From positions 25,295,612 through 25,359,611 of the forward strand of contig OX421497.1 in assembly GCA_949126835.1 (NCBI GenBank): a DNA stretch of 64,000 nt, in the 5' to 3' direction. The position numbers and the translations under genes are program-made. How positions within the stretch are numbered: the first letter of the stretch is position 1; each line of letters starts with the position of its first letter. Positions 45,130 through 57,561 of the stretch are shown here, piece by piece. Origin of the DNA: Anisus vortex. Taxonomy: Eukaryota; Mollusca; Gastropoda; Planorbidae. The notes under the pieces were generated by a model. That model searched no databases and was not told the origin of the DNA. It saw only the letters and a list, made by a program, of their open reading frames with translations.

Positions 45130-46125
45130 TAACTCAAGTTGTTTTTTTTCCAAGAATGGGAGTTAAGCGAAGCATGCGCGGTTTACTGAGGTTAGATAAA
45201 GGCGGAGATGAAACCATTTGTAAAGGTGGGTTGAAATTGTGTAAGTCAACAGACATTATTCCGGGTAGGGCACATCCATTGATTACAAAAAGAGTAAATC
45301 AATTGTTTGGTTCAAAGAGGAATAAAAAAAGTTGTAAACAAATTGTACATAATGTATTTTAAAAGTCTCCCAAAATATCAAATAATTTGCCCCTCGTCCT
45401 AAGTGAAGGCCATTGACAAGAAAGTCACCCATTAAAAGGATGTTTTGTCATTGGCCCTTTCAGCGTTCAGTTTTCCCAAAGCGTTCGTGTGCCTTGTATA
45501 CGAATGGTGCAATAATCTGTGCATATGTTTTTTTCATGGCGTCAGCAAGTAGTTGCATGACGCACTTGTTATATTATGTATAGCATGCAATAATAGTTTC
45601 TACATTGTATTTGAGATGGTCTCGCTAGTTGATGTAGAGTTTTTTTTAATTTGTATTTAATTTTGCCAAAGATAGTATCTGTGAATGTATGTATCTGTTG
45701 TGACGTAGTACACAATAATGGTTTCTACTAGTCTCTTCGACTCTATAGACCTTTTTAGTTTGACCCCGGAAAAGGGCCTTGGCATTGAGAATCACTGACA
45801 TATATTTCTTTTGGGGGCACAAAGATTTTTTTTTCTTCTTTCCACTTTGTATTTTACTAAAGGCGTTGGGGGTTTTTAATGTTATTATCGTTGTTTTTTA
45901 ATTGTAGACCATACAAACACATGAAAACCTTAAACTAAGAACCTAGGAAGGGAATTGTTAAAAAATAACGTTAGAGCTTCTTTTTTTTTTTAAAGAAAAA
46001 CATTTATTAGACCTGGACTCTATGCTTTGGACCTTAATATTATGGTCGATTATATCGTGATCACTGTGTCATTACTGTTCGAGTTTTAAAAAAAAACGTT
46101 TAGGACTAGTTTTGTATCGAAAAAA
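45130..46125. other. Gene-free stretch
   Basis: AT-rich; the frame at 45156-45362 has no domain. Nothing supported. Confidence 0.45.
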
Positions 46126-46129
46126 TAAT

Positions 46130-47440
46130 AATTAGGCCTATAATGCTTTTATTACTGTCGGCAATTCAAGCTATTGCTTAACTTAGCCCTAGACCTAGAT
46201 CGCTTTTTTTTATTAATAAAAAGGCAAATATAATTCTAATTCTAGATATAAGCCTATTTTATGTTTGATAGAGACAGGGGCAAGAGCCGATGCATCTTCG
46301 CGAATATAAAAACCATGGCCATAGCAAATATTATGTTAAACTTTAAACAAATATTGTTCGTAGAAAGAGGCTAAAATATATATAGGCCTATGTCGTATAG
46401 TCGGGGCTATGACTGTATGTCGGCGTAGACATATGTGTTCCATATTGAATATAATAGACCTATAGATATTCATATTGTCATTGTGCATGAAATATTATAC
46501 AATAATAGGCCTATAACTAAAACTTCATGAAGAAAACAAGCATCAGTTTGCAAATATCAAATATATAGCATAGTCTACCTTCATATTCGCTTAATTATTT
46601 CATGCAATCGGTTAATCACCACTTTTCTACAAATCAAATAAATGATACGACTTTATGACATATATATATAGGCCTATAGGCCTACTATATTATATATCAT
46701 ATAATTAGGCATAGCCCTATGCCTTAGCCATATGGCCCTATTATATGGCATATAGAAGATAGGTTACATTATATAAGCAATGTATTTTTTTTCTATATTT
46801 AATATTGTGACATAGCTTAAATTAATAGGCTTTATATACATTATTATAGATGTATAGATGTTACTAGGCCTAGAATATAGTAGCCTAAATAGTTTGAGCT
46901 TAAACCGTTTAAATTATAGCCTAGGACTAGACTATAATATATAGGCCTACACTATAATTATATAAAGTTAGCTATATGACAGGCCGATTCGATAGATAGG
47001 GCGATAGGCCTATGCTTCAATAAATAATAGGCTAGGTTAATATATTTATAATTTATATAGGCCTATAGCTATGTTTATACTGCTCTAGCTGGCTCTATAA
47101 TAGTAGTTTATAGGACTATAGGCACTAGGACTATATTATAGGATAGGCTACTATACTACTAGTCTAATTCTGGCCTATTAGGCTAGGTTAAGACATAAGT
47201 TAAGTAAGAAAAAGTAAAAATTAGGCCTACAACTATTTATATTGCAACATATAAGAAAGTAATGCAAAATAAGTGTTGAGACTTCTACACAAACAAAGAT
47301 TTATAACTATCTAAAATGCTATTTATTGTAGCCCATGTTTTATAAGACGAGTTACTGACACCGCGATTGCTCGGTACATAAACTGGGTCTGGGTAACCCT
47401 AGTAGGCCTATAGCCGCCATAAACGCTTTGTAAGCCTAGA
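46130..47440. other. TAGGCCTA-rich AT island
   Basis: AGGCCT occurs roughly ten or more times in 1.3 kb, mostly as TATAGGCCTATA or TAGGCCTAC, in otherwise very AT-rich sequence. The same texture recurs inside the TIR element at 53.5-57.8 kb. No gene is seen. Confidence 0.7.
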
Positions 47441-47449
47441 ATGAATAAT

Positions 47450-48975
47450 AAATGTTTTTTTGTTAAAAACTGGTTCAAAATGTAAAAAAAAAAAAGGTAC
47501 AGCTGGCTCCCTGGCTTCTCGGTATAAAGTTTTTATGAAGTCATTATTTTTTTTAATGAACAACTAATATAAATACGCCTAAAAACCACTAGGCCCCCAG
47601 AAAAATAACAAAGGCAAAGAACAAACAGCGGACTCTTTCTGCCCCCACCGAGTGCACATGCGCAGACCTTGACCTTTTTTTGGAATAATTAACAAAATGA
47701 AAAGGTCTATACGCCGTTTCTTTTGCATTCGGAAAGCTTCGGGAAAATCCATTTCTTTTACTTTCTACACTAAACTCTATATATGCATGTATTAGTACGG
47801 TTTGTGTTCTTGATTTCTGCTTAGTTACCAGTCAAGTTGTTAATATGTGTACATAAGTTCAAGCATTACATCCTTCTTTGAACATACATCGAGTGACTTG
47901 AGTTATTATTATAGTAAAATAAGAACCGAGATAGACGACAGAATAACCGTAGGAGTCGTAACACACTCCTCATATTATGACTTTTTTCTTGTTTTCATAG
48001 GCCTTTTATGTAAGGGGAGAGAATAAATAGACTGTGTGAAACAATAGATAGGCCTCTATTAGAAAATATAATCAGAAGATATTTCTAGCCGGCCGAACCC
48101 TGTTGCTGCCTCACCATATATCAAGGAGACATTAGAAATATCCTAAGGTCGAGATCTAAATATATAAATAATCTGACAAATAGACAAACATTTATCTTTT
48201 ATGTCAATATTCCACCCATCAAACCCTTAAGGTGAACACTTAGAGTAAAAAAATTGCAGGTAAGTATTTAAGCGTGGGGGGAGGGGGATTGTGCCATTTG
48301 AAGTGTTTCTGGTTAAAATATATCTGTTAAAGATTGAATTATTCTCTTTCACTGGATCTGGAAGGTGTTCCGCTAACCCCCCTCTCCTACACACGCACAC
48401 ACCCCTCCCCCATAACACACATAAGTCTTATCAGGTCGTTAGACTTTAAATTTGCATGAGGACAACCACAAGAAAAAAATTGCAAAAATGAGTTAAAAAA
48501 AACTGCTGCATAATAACAGTGGCATAAGAACAGTTGAAAACTAACAACAACAAGAATCACGTAGCCAATTCAAGCCAATTCAAGCTAAAGAATGAAAAAA
48601 ACAAAACAAATTCAAACAAACAAAACACATAGAGCAAACAATTCATTGAACAATTCATTGAACAATTCATTGAACATAACGAATTCCAAACACTTGATAT
48701 GGCTTGTGGCATGAGGGGACTGCATTGTTGAGATGGCCGGAAAATGCCAACTTAACAAGAAAAACAGCACTTGACTGAAGTCCCACTGATAACAAATATG
48801 ACTGATGTGATTGCATATGCACAAGTAGATTTTGTGTTTGCATTTGTGTGTGTGTTTATGTGTTTGTCAAGGTAATTTACGTGATTTTAATATTTTTCGT
48901 TGACGCCGAAAAACTGTCGAGAGTAACGGCTCCTGTGTTTTTCTATCCAGCGATCCATTTCAGTTCATTCTTTCA
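47450..48975. other. Gene-free stretch
   Basis: Contains a triple ACAATTCATTGA (about 48637-48675) and a short GT run near 48845. No gene. Confidence 0.45.
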
Positions 48976-48984
48976 TCCCTATCT

Positions 48985-49420
48985 GGCTTATATCTGATCC
49001 CTATATATCAATTGATCCTAGTCTATCCACTGATCCCTGTATATCAATTGATCCTAGTCTATCCACTGATCCCTTTATATTAATTGATCCTAGTCTATCC
49101 ACTGATCCCTTTATATTAATTGATCCTAGTCTATCCACTGATCCCTATATATTAATTGATCCTAGTCTATCCACTGATCCCTGTATATCAATTGATCCTA
49201 GTCTATCCACTGATCCCTATATATCAATTGATCCTAGTCTATCCACTGATCCCTATATATCAATTGATCCTAGTCTATCCACTGATCCCTATATATCAAT
49301 TGATCCTAGTCTATCCACTGATCCCTATATATCAATTGATCCTAGTCTCTTCACTGATCCCTTTATATCAATTGATCCTAGTCTCTGACCTGAAACTTAT
49401 ATATCAATTAATATTACTCT
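48985..49420. repeat. 36 bp minisatellite, about 12 copies
   Basis: The unit TGATCCCTATATATCAATTG followed by ATCCTAGTCTATCCAC repeats. The 36 bp period (12 codons) keeps a frame open artificially. Confidence 0.95.
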
Positions 49421-49429
49421 CTATTGATC

Positions 49430-49690
49430 TATGTCAGTCTGGATAACACTTTCGTCCACTGAAATCCCGCCTGTCAACTCCATTTCTACCATTTTCTACT
49501 TTACAAATCGTTTGATTCTGTTGTTTATTCATTATTGTGTTTTTATTAAGCCCATTTATTACTCCTCTTTGCCCATTCATCTCTTTGATACTTTTCTTCT
49601 TTACAAAAATCATTTTTTTATATTCATTTGTTGTTTACATATAAAATTATTATAAATAGAAAATAGTTTGGGGGATCAGTTTTTTTTAAT
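49430..49690. other. Short gene-free spacer
   Basis: AT-rich sequence between two arrays; nothing recognised. Confidence 0.5.
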
Positions 49691-49693
49691 TCA

Positions 49694-49965
49694 GTTCGTT
49701 GTAAATATGGGACAGAAGATTCTATATTGAGATCTACTGCACTAGAGAGGTAAACTCTACTTTTGCGTAAATATGGGACAGAAGATTCTATATTGAGATC
49801 TACTGCAAAAGAAAGGTAAACTCTACTTTTGTGTAAATATGGGACAGAAGATTCTAGATTGAGATCTACTGCACTAGAGAGGTAAACTCTACTTTTGTGT
49901 AAATATGGGACAGAAGATTCTAGATTGAGATCTACTGCACTAGAGAGGTAAACTCTACTTTTGAA
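49694..49965. repeat. 66 bp tandem repeat, 4 copies
   Basis: The unit starts TAAATATGGGACAGAAGATT and ends near AAACTCTACTTTTG. The minus strand reads 22-residue repeats (SRVYLSSAVDLN, ESSVPYL) without stops. Differences between copies are few and there is no start or splice evidence. Confidence 0.9.
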
Positions 49966-50019
49966 AATGTCAAAAAGTTTCAAGAGAGATGGATCACTCA
50001 AGCCTTTCTTTACGTATTC

Positions 50020-50085
50020 GTGTGTGACAATCTGTGTCTGTGTGTGAGTGTCTGTGTGGGGTGTGTATGTGTGTGTGTGCAGGAG
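50020..50085. repeat. (GT)n microsatellite
   Basis: Interrupted TGTGTG run, about 130 bp before the second copy of the dispersed 140 bp repeat. Confidence 0.85.
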
Positions 50086-50212
50086 AATAAAGATAAACCT
50101 TTTCTTTTTAAACTAATGGATAAATTGTCAAAAATAAAAAGGACACTGACTGGAAAATGTAAGCTGCTGAAAAAAATATAAGAAAATAAAATATAAACCT
50201 TGAAACTAGTGA

Positions 50213-50352
50213 CAAATGATGTTTTACTAACTTCACTCAATGATGTTTAACAAAGTTCACCAAATGAAGTTAGACAAAATTCATCCAACAATTATGTAGT
50301 GAAATCACTCAATAATATTTTACCAAATTTACATTATACTTTTTTACCAACT
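50213..50352. repeat. Dispersed repeat, second copy of 44851-44992
   Basis: Shares GATGTTTTACTAACTTCACT, CACCAAATGAAGTT and TAATATTTTACCAAATTTAC with the first copy, in the same orientation and with scattered substitutions. Confidence 0.8.
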
Positions 50353-50359
50353 GATATAA

Positions 50360-51125
50360 ACTTTGTATAAACTTATCAAAAATTATAAACGGATAGAAAA
50401 CGTAACTATCTTTTTAAAAAAATCAAGGATTAAAATATGGATTAAATTAACTAAATATTTCTGTGAAGTAGTGTACTCTTATGTCCTAAAAAAAATTGTA
50501 AGCTTTTTCTGCAAAATGAGTAGATATTAAATTATTCTTAAGAATCATGTTCAAAAATTAAACGACTCCTGAAAACAAATATTTAAAAAAAATTCTTTCA
50601 AACCATGCCGTCATGTCAGTAAAAATATTGATATAAAAAAAAAAAAAAAATGAAGAAGAACAAAAAACGAATGAGAAGATGTCAGAAGACGAGTGTATTT
50701 TGAACGAAACAATCTTTGTTAACGATGTTACATAGTCAATTCAATCGTTTAAAAATAAAATTAGAAGTAATTGGCATTTTTCTACTCAACAGTCCTGTTA
50801 GACTAAACAGTTTCCTCTCAAGCGCCACCCCACAGAATCCAGGTATTGTGTTCTGTTGAACATCATCAAGACGCCAGCCCCCCCCCCCCCCCCCCAACCA
50901 TCTGCATCTACCCCACACGTCAGATGGCGCTTCTCGCAGGCCACGCACTCTCGAGAGCCAACGTTTAATTCAAACAGTTGGCTGTTAAAAGTCTTTGAAG
51001 ATCCGTTCACAGGCTTTGCAGATCTGGCATTAATTACGCCGTCAATATAACAAATAGAATCGATGAAATAGATCAAGTGTGCTAAGAATGGTCTCATTAG
51101 GATTATAGAGGCGGGGATAATACAG
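50360..51125. other. Gene-free stretch
   Basis: Contains A17 (about 50635-50650) and C17 (about 50878-50895) runs. The minus-strand frames near 50736-51139 cross the homopolymer and have no domain. Confidence 0.45.
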
Positions 51126-51127
51126 CA

Positions 51128-51665
51128 GTGGTTATGCAAAAACAGCTTTGGTTATGCAAAAACAGCTTTGGTTATGCAAAAACAGCTTTGGTTATGCAAA
51201 AACAGCTTTGGTTATGCAAAAACAGCTTTGGTTATGCAAAAACAGCTTTGGTTATGCAAAAACAGCTTTGGTTATGCAAAAACAGCTTTGGTTATGCAAA
51301 AACAGCTTTGGTTATGCAAAAACAGCTTTGGTTATGCAAAAACAGCTTTGGTTATGCAAAAAAAGCTTTGGTTATGCAAAAACAGCTTTGGTTATGCAAA
51401 AACAGCAGTGGTAATGGTAAAACAGCATTGCTAATGAAAATACAGCAATGGCAATGGTAAAACAGCAGTGGTAATGCAAAAACAGCATTGGTAATGGATC
51501 CACAGCATTGGTAATTAAACAAAAGCAGTAATAATGAAAAAAACAACTGTGGTAATGGTAAAACAGCAGAAATAAAGCAAAACAAGCATTGATAATGTAA
51601 AAACAGCAGTAACAATTAAACAAAAGCATTGATAATGGGAAAAAACGCAGTGGTAATGAACAAAC
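51128..51665. repeat. 20 bp minisatellite with decayed flank
   Basis: About 14 almost perfect copies of GGTTATGCAAAAACAGCTTT (51128-51412). They grade into diverged 18-20 bp units (GTAATGGTAAAACAGCA) up to about 51665. The three frames opened by the 20 bp period are artefacts. Confidence 0.95.
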
Positions 51666-51768
51666 AGCAATTGTGATTAAAATAAGCTGTTCATTTAGAC
51701 TTGCACGAGACTGATCGGATTTCTCGTCAATTCTCTTTAACCAGAGAAGATAATGTCTTCTGCTATTT

Positions 51769-52133
51769 CTAATTATTTGTGCCAGACGTTAACTCCAGAC
51801 ATAGCCACTTCAGCTCTACTTCTTCGTTTTTGTAGTTTCGATAGAGCAATGAATCATTGAATTTGTGATAAACTGCACAATAGATGTAAGGAGCACCAGG
51901 ACCAGTCCATGGAATTACAGCTGCTTGACAACCAATATGGCTACTCTCGATAAACAATGTAGGTGCCCAATAATACAGTGTAACTGCCTTTATATTCAGT
52001 ATAAATTCCCTATTACAAAATGTATTAAGCCTACCTGAAAATGTAGTGCTATATGTTGGAGCATGTTTTATTAGTAAGATTTTGTCTGCAAATTTGATTT
52101 TTGGAATTGTGTCTATAAAGCAATTATAATTAC
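51769..52133 (-). CDS. Candidate last exon of an unrecognised gene
   Basis: The minus strand is open for 125 codons (52143 to the TAG at 51771-51769) with no repeats, balanced composition and several Cys, Trp and Pro. Stretches include FADKILLIKHAP, HIGCQAAVIPWTGPGAP and YIYCAVYHKFND, ending in ELTSGTNN. A possible acceptor (AAATATAG|GT) lies just before it at 52133-52134. There is no Met near the start, so it would be an internal or terminal exon. No family was recognised. A frame this long can arise by chance in a window of this size, so confidence is limited. Confidence 0.35.
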
Positions 52134-52149
52134 CTATATTTATTTAATT

Positions 52150-52460
52150 AAGGTTTAGAGATTATTTGTGTAGAGAAATATACCGTATTTCACCTAGTAG
52201 CTAAATATTTCTATACGCACTTTACTTCCGCCTTCTGACACGTTCGGGAAAGTCCTTTGTAGCACTTTTTGCACCAAACCGATATAAGGCGAGCAGTGGT
52301 TTGTTTATTTGTTGTTTGTTTTGAAGATGTTTTTTTTTTTCAGTGTAAATAAGTTTAGATATTAAACTATTTAAACTTTCATCAAAAGGCTTGCGTTAAT
52401 TATTTTCAGTTGAACCAGGCCCTAAGCAGAAGGCAGAAGACACGAGAGCATGATTTTCAT
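52150..52460. other. Short gene-free stretch
   Basis: AT-rich, nothing recognised between the candidate exon and the TIR element. Confidence 0.45.
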
Positions 52461-52475
52461 ATCGTGTGAATATTG

Positions 52476-52686
52476 CGGTTCCGTGACAAACGCGCACAAG
52501 ACAATTGCGCACACGACAAACGCGCACAGACAATCCCGCAATGACACAAATGCGCACAGGACAAACGCGAACACCGATAGTTGCGCACACGGACAATGGC
52601 GCACACCGACAAATGCGGACACCGACAATCGCCCACAGTGACAAATGCGAACGGCTATATAAGCGCACACCGACAAAAGCGCAAAC
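52476..52686 (+). repeat. Left TIR made of 15-16 bp subrepeats
   Basis: Successive units around GACAAATGCGCACACC (for example GACAATTGCGCACAC, GACAAACGCGCACA, GACAATGGCGCACACC). It is far richer in GC and CpG than its surroundings. A TATATAA sits in one unit (about 52655). Confidence 0.9.
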
Positions 52687-52689
52687 TGA

Positions 52690-55600
52690 CAATGAAGCTA
52701 TAATTAAAACAAAAAAAACATGTTTAAATATAATTTAGTTCAAATAGTTTTCAGTACCAGAAAGGAAGGCAAAGTATGGAGGAAAAAAGGAACAAAATAG
52801 ACAACAAAAGAAATTGAATTTAAAATAATTCAGAAAAAATATTAAATGTCGAAATAATTTTTTCACTATGAGAGTTGAAGATGCAAAACTAACTGAACCG
52901 TAGCTAACTGGTTTTAACTGTAATTTCATCATTCAATTAGGACTTCCTTCTACACTATAAATAACCAAGATTATGTACCTAATAAATCTGCGGGTTGAAA
53001 GAGGGGTCGAAATAAAACTACGTGTTAATCACTAATAAAAAATTTTCAAATCGGTTGCATGAATGCATGTTTTAAAACGTACTTTGCCTTTAGAAAAGTG
53101 CAATGCCAACTCTTATTTTAAGACTAATATTCCTCTTTCTTTTATTAAAAAAAAACACAATTATTTTTAGTATAATGTATAAGTATACGTCTTATTTTCA
53201 ACTATATGCTTAAGTAGTAGTACTGCTGTTATTTGTTTAATAATCATTTTACGAGCTTCCATCATACTACGATGGTTTAACATGCTGATTAAGACTTAAA
53301 TATCCATTGGGCTTTATTCACAAGTCCTTAGCGATAGCAGCTTGGTCACGTGATACCCCCAAAACATAACAATAATGGCGTCTTTCGCCTCTATTTTATC
53401 TGCATCAATGCTTATTAAAATTTAGAGACATTATATAACAGCAAAGATGTCTTAAACACTGCACATGGGTGAGATTATAACATATCCACATGAACATGGT
53501 TTTAAAAGCCAAGCATTGTTTAATCATGGAGAGATTTAGGCCTATTGGGTGATGACTTTCGAAGCGACAGTCGACACTATCGACATCGAAGTATAGGCCT
53601 ACAGAATTACAGAGTACGACTTGTAATGGACCTTAATGGTATAATTACCATATGTATGAATAGTGGAAGCAACATTGAAGAAAAGGTCTGCATAAAATGT
53701 GAACAGCATAGGCCTACTCGACAATTCAGGAAAAGTAGGTATTACTTTTAAGACTTTGTCTTCCTTATTTTTATTAAGTTCCATTAAAATTGTACAAGAT
53801 AAGAAGAGAAAGTTGACAGTTTAGTTAACGTAAAGATTTTACTAAAGTGTAAAGTAAAGTAAATTGTAGGCATAGCCTACATGAAAATAAACTGATTTAA
53901 GGATTTAAGGCCGACCTATATATGGGGACTTACTTTATTTCATTTGATGAAATTATTTAGCCATATTATTATAATCATCATATTTGAGTCATTTAGTCTG
54001 GTATGATGATTTAGATTTTCGGAATAGTGTTTTTTTTTTGTCACATTTCGTGATATATTGTAGGTTTAATTTAATTGTCATTGATAGGATAGTATATATC
54101 CCCCATTTATTATATTATAGTCCTATCCTATAGTCTAGCCTATATATAGGCATAAGATAACATATAATTAAGCCTATTATTAATTAGTCAATATTCATTG
54201 GCATGCTACAGTTGGTATATATAGAGGCTTTAGTTTGGCTATAGATTATCAGCACCACTGCTTTGAATAGTCTTAAAACAGTTTTTAATACTACCCGGTA
54301 TTCAAAATACAAATGTAAAGCTTGATGCCAGTAGCCTTATAGACTATAGGCCTATAGTAGTATTGTAGGATTCTATTGTAGGATGAAGTCCAATAAACAT
54401 TTTGGTGTGGTGGCTATAAAGACCTATAAAACTAAATGACTTTTTTATTCAGTAGATATAGGCCTAGGCTATGTAATATATATTTTTTAGTTAATTAATA
54501 TTTTTTCATGTACCGGTAACAGAATATTCCTCCCTTCAACTTCAACATTTGAAATATGCTTCAATTCAAATAAAAATGTTATAACTATAAGTATAATTAT
54601 AGGGTAAAGTAAAGGAGGTTCTGGATAGTGCTGGCCATACAATCAATTAGTATGCCATGGCCACGTAAATTGTTGGATGCTGCTTCATCTGACCTATGGA
54701 TCAATTTGGTGCAACAATTAGTTTACTTTAGGCCTCTTGAATTGATAAAAAAAATATATAAATATAATATATTTATTTATGACATGTTACTTGTTTTTCA
54801 CCCCCATTGCAAACAGGTAATTGAAGCAGAATGTCAAGGCAGGGTGGATGAAGACAGCTTGTCGCAAGTACAATGTTGGACTGTTTAGCTGCACTATAAC
54901 TATAATCCTAGAGGAAAAGGAATTTCATATGTTGCACACTTAGGCAACCCACCTCTATACATGACATCAGTCTACTGCTAAAAATAAATTCTAAATTTAA
55001 TTTCATCACATATTTTGTTGTAATTTATGTTTAATTGCTAATTATATTAATATATATTTATATTTTAACTTACAAAACAATTAAAAAAGAAACATAAAAT
55101 ATTTTCATAAAATATTTTTCAATATTTTTATTTTATTTAATACATTTAAAGAATCAAAGGCTTATGTCAGCACATCTTCCTTGCAAAATACATCATTGAC
55201 TATCCTTTACTGGATGCAATTGAAACACAGTCTCCTTCAACAGCACATGGTTACATTTTCTTTAATTAAGCAGTGTCAATGTCAACAACTGATGCAGGAC
55301 TTTTTCTCATGTCTGGCAGCTAACATCATTTTGTATTAGATGATCCCCCATGTACATTTTGTTTAAATTGATTGATACATGAAGTCTAAATAGAAAAAAA
55401 AAACTTTTATAAAACAACATATTAATATTTAGGCTAAATCATAAATGTTCACTTTCCAAAATTTACTACAGTACCAGTACATAGTTTTCAATATATTACT
55501 TATAAAATAAAATTTCATAAAATTATAAAACATATAATCATACCCAAACATTGAACATATGTATGTTGATTATTCTTATAGAAATGCAATGGAAGTAAAT

Positions 55601-57350
55601 AAAATTTAGTTAGCTATTTCATTTCATTAGTGTAAATAATTTTAGATCCATTAAAAATAAGCATAATCAACCAAATTTTACACTAAAAGAAAAATAAATT
55701 ACCAAAATTCATAATGTGTCTAGTTAATTATGCTTATGGGTCAATGGTATGTGATGAAAATGACTAGGAAATGCTCCAGTTTTTAGTTGTACTGGTACTC
55801 ATTTAACATTAACATGTAAGGTTGAAGAAAAAACACATTAATATTAATTTAATTAAACATTCAATATAATCAGTCATTTTTTCTATGGTTGATGATTCCA
55901 AGTAATTCCATCATTCCCCCATCAGTATAGCCTAACCATTTTAATTTATTGAAACTTCTTGTGCATCCCCTTCCTATCTAAAAATCAATTCAGTTTAAAC
56001 ACACAAGTATAAAATAAACAGTAATTGCAAAAATACTGCTCAGTTATTTATTTACTTTTATTAAATTAGGTGACAACATTGTTTTATTGTTACTGTACCA
56101 CTTTAACAACAAGAGTAATTGATGTAAAATGGATTCATTCTGTACATAGAAGGCCTTTTTATTAGTCCTGTATAGACCTATATCTCTTAATATTTATATC
56201 CGATTGACTGAGATGCCTACATCTAAGCCTAAACTATATTAATATTTGTAAGTATTTATGAGGCTAATAATATATTATTATATAATAATATCATCAATTA
56301 TTCATTATAAATGTATATATATATATTAGATCTTTATCATATCATAGTAGCTCTAATATTAATATAATAATAATGCTTGCCTTAAGTCTAATCCATAAGG
56401 TAGGCCTATAGGCCTATTATTAATAATATAGGGTCTTATACTTATATGAGTATATGAGGATTACTTATTTTAATTATAATATGAATTATAGGTCTATGCA
56501 CAGGGATGTGTCTAATGTTCATCCAAGGCAATGCACTAGCCCCAGCTCTAGTCTAGGCTAAGCCTATACTATAATACTAATACTAAACAGAATATACTCA
56601 CTATAGTTAGGCTACACAGGTCATATTATATGTATAGAGTCTAGGCCTAATCAATATATAATATATGGAATTATACATGGGCCTACAATATGATAGGCAT
56701 ATAGGCTATAGGGCCTAGTTATAGTTAGCCTAACCTATAACTATAGTGTAGCCTAGGCTTAAATGTAGTATATAGGCTTAATGATTACCTTATAAAGCAT
56801 AGGCCTACTTAGCCTAAAGAGATTCTTTAGTAAAGACTAAGCTCATGCCTAAGTCTAATTTAAATAATTTAATATAGCCAATATAGGGCTGACCGCCTAA
56901 CCTATAAATATATATATTGATAATATATATTATATAAATATTAGCCTAATAGTTTAGGAGTTTAGTTAGCTTTTCATTAGCTTAGCAGATACTGAGATAG
57001 CAAATATCGTATTGGATTGCATTATAATTAATAATAATTAAAATAGCCTACTCATTATCATTATGTAGGCAATATGAATATGTGTAGTGTAGGCCTAGGC
57101 TAGGCTATGTAGTAGGCCTAGGGACTATATGAAGTATGATTATAATTATAGTATATGTAGGCCTACACCACAAGCCGTTTATTATAGTTTATAACATTAC
57201 GTTGGTCGTCTTCAATAATAGGCAATTAATGAGTTGTATTAGCTAATCACACATAAATATTGCCTAAGCGAATGATTTTATGAAATCATTTTATCATTGA
57301 CTTAATAAGTTAATATTTAAAAAATCTAAATCAATGGCAAGTACACTTAC
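52690..57350. other. Interior of the TIR element, no intact gene
   Basis: AT-rich with many TAGGCCTA words. Frames at 53545-53751 (CIKCEQH motif) and 54780-54888 (VIEAECQGRVDED) look slightly coding but are unrecognised. The minus strand near 55210-55380 also gives short non-random peptides broken by stops. They may be eroded transposase exons. Confidence 0.4.
54605..54720 (+). mobile_element. SINE 3' fragment inside the TIR element
   Basis: GGGTAAAGTAAAGGAGG ... AGTATGCCATGGCCACG ... GACCTATGGATCAATTTGG matches the 3' body of the SINE family. The tRNA head is missing. Confidence 0.7.
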
Positions 57351-57561
57351 CGTCGCTTAGGCCTACCAGTGATCAGTAGTGAAAGGTTGAAACAAGGAAG
57401 TCTCAGTCTTCATCTTCGAAGTGTTTGGAACATAATATACTCTGTTATTTTGCCTTCTTTTGGCATGCCATGCATTAAGGAAGTTTGTATCTATCAGTGG
57501 ATGTTGATGAAAGCATAGTTTCTTTTTCTTTTATGAAGATTTAACGTCGGAATTGGATCAC
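57351..57561 (-). pseudogene. Decayed THAP-like zinc-finger exon
   Basis: Minus-strand fragments follow the THAP order: SNSDVKSS, then LCFHQHP with the His-Pro turn, then a Trp within FLNAWHAKRR, then in another frame ILCSKHFEDED, the typical C-x2-HF ending. Two or more in-frame stops and one frameshift break it. A strong donor (GACG|GTAAGTG) closes the segment at 57351. THAP domains bind the ends or internal sites of P-type elements; the position next to the right TIR fits a transposase first exon. Recognition by eye only. Confidence 0.5.

Noticed and set aside
51128..51460. 110-codon MVMQKQLWLCKNS-type repeat protein
   Set aside because: A 20 bp tandem repeat opens all three frames with the same peptide; no domain.
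52396..52692. 98-codon Cys/Arg-rich minus-strand protein
   Set aside because: It is a read-through of the TIR subrepeats; the same frame appears in the inverted TIR at 57.9-58.1 kb.
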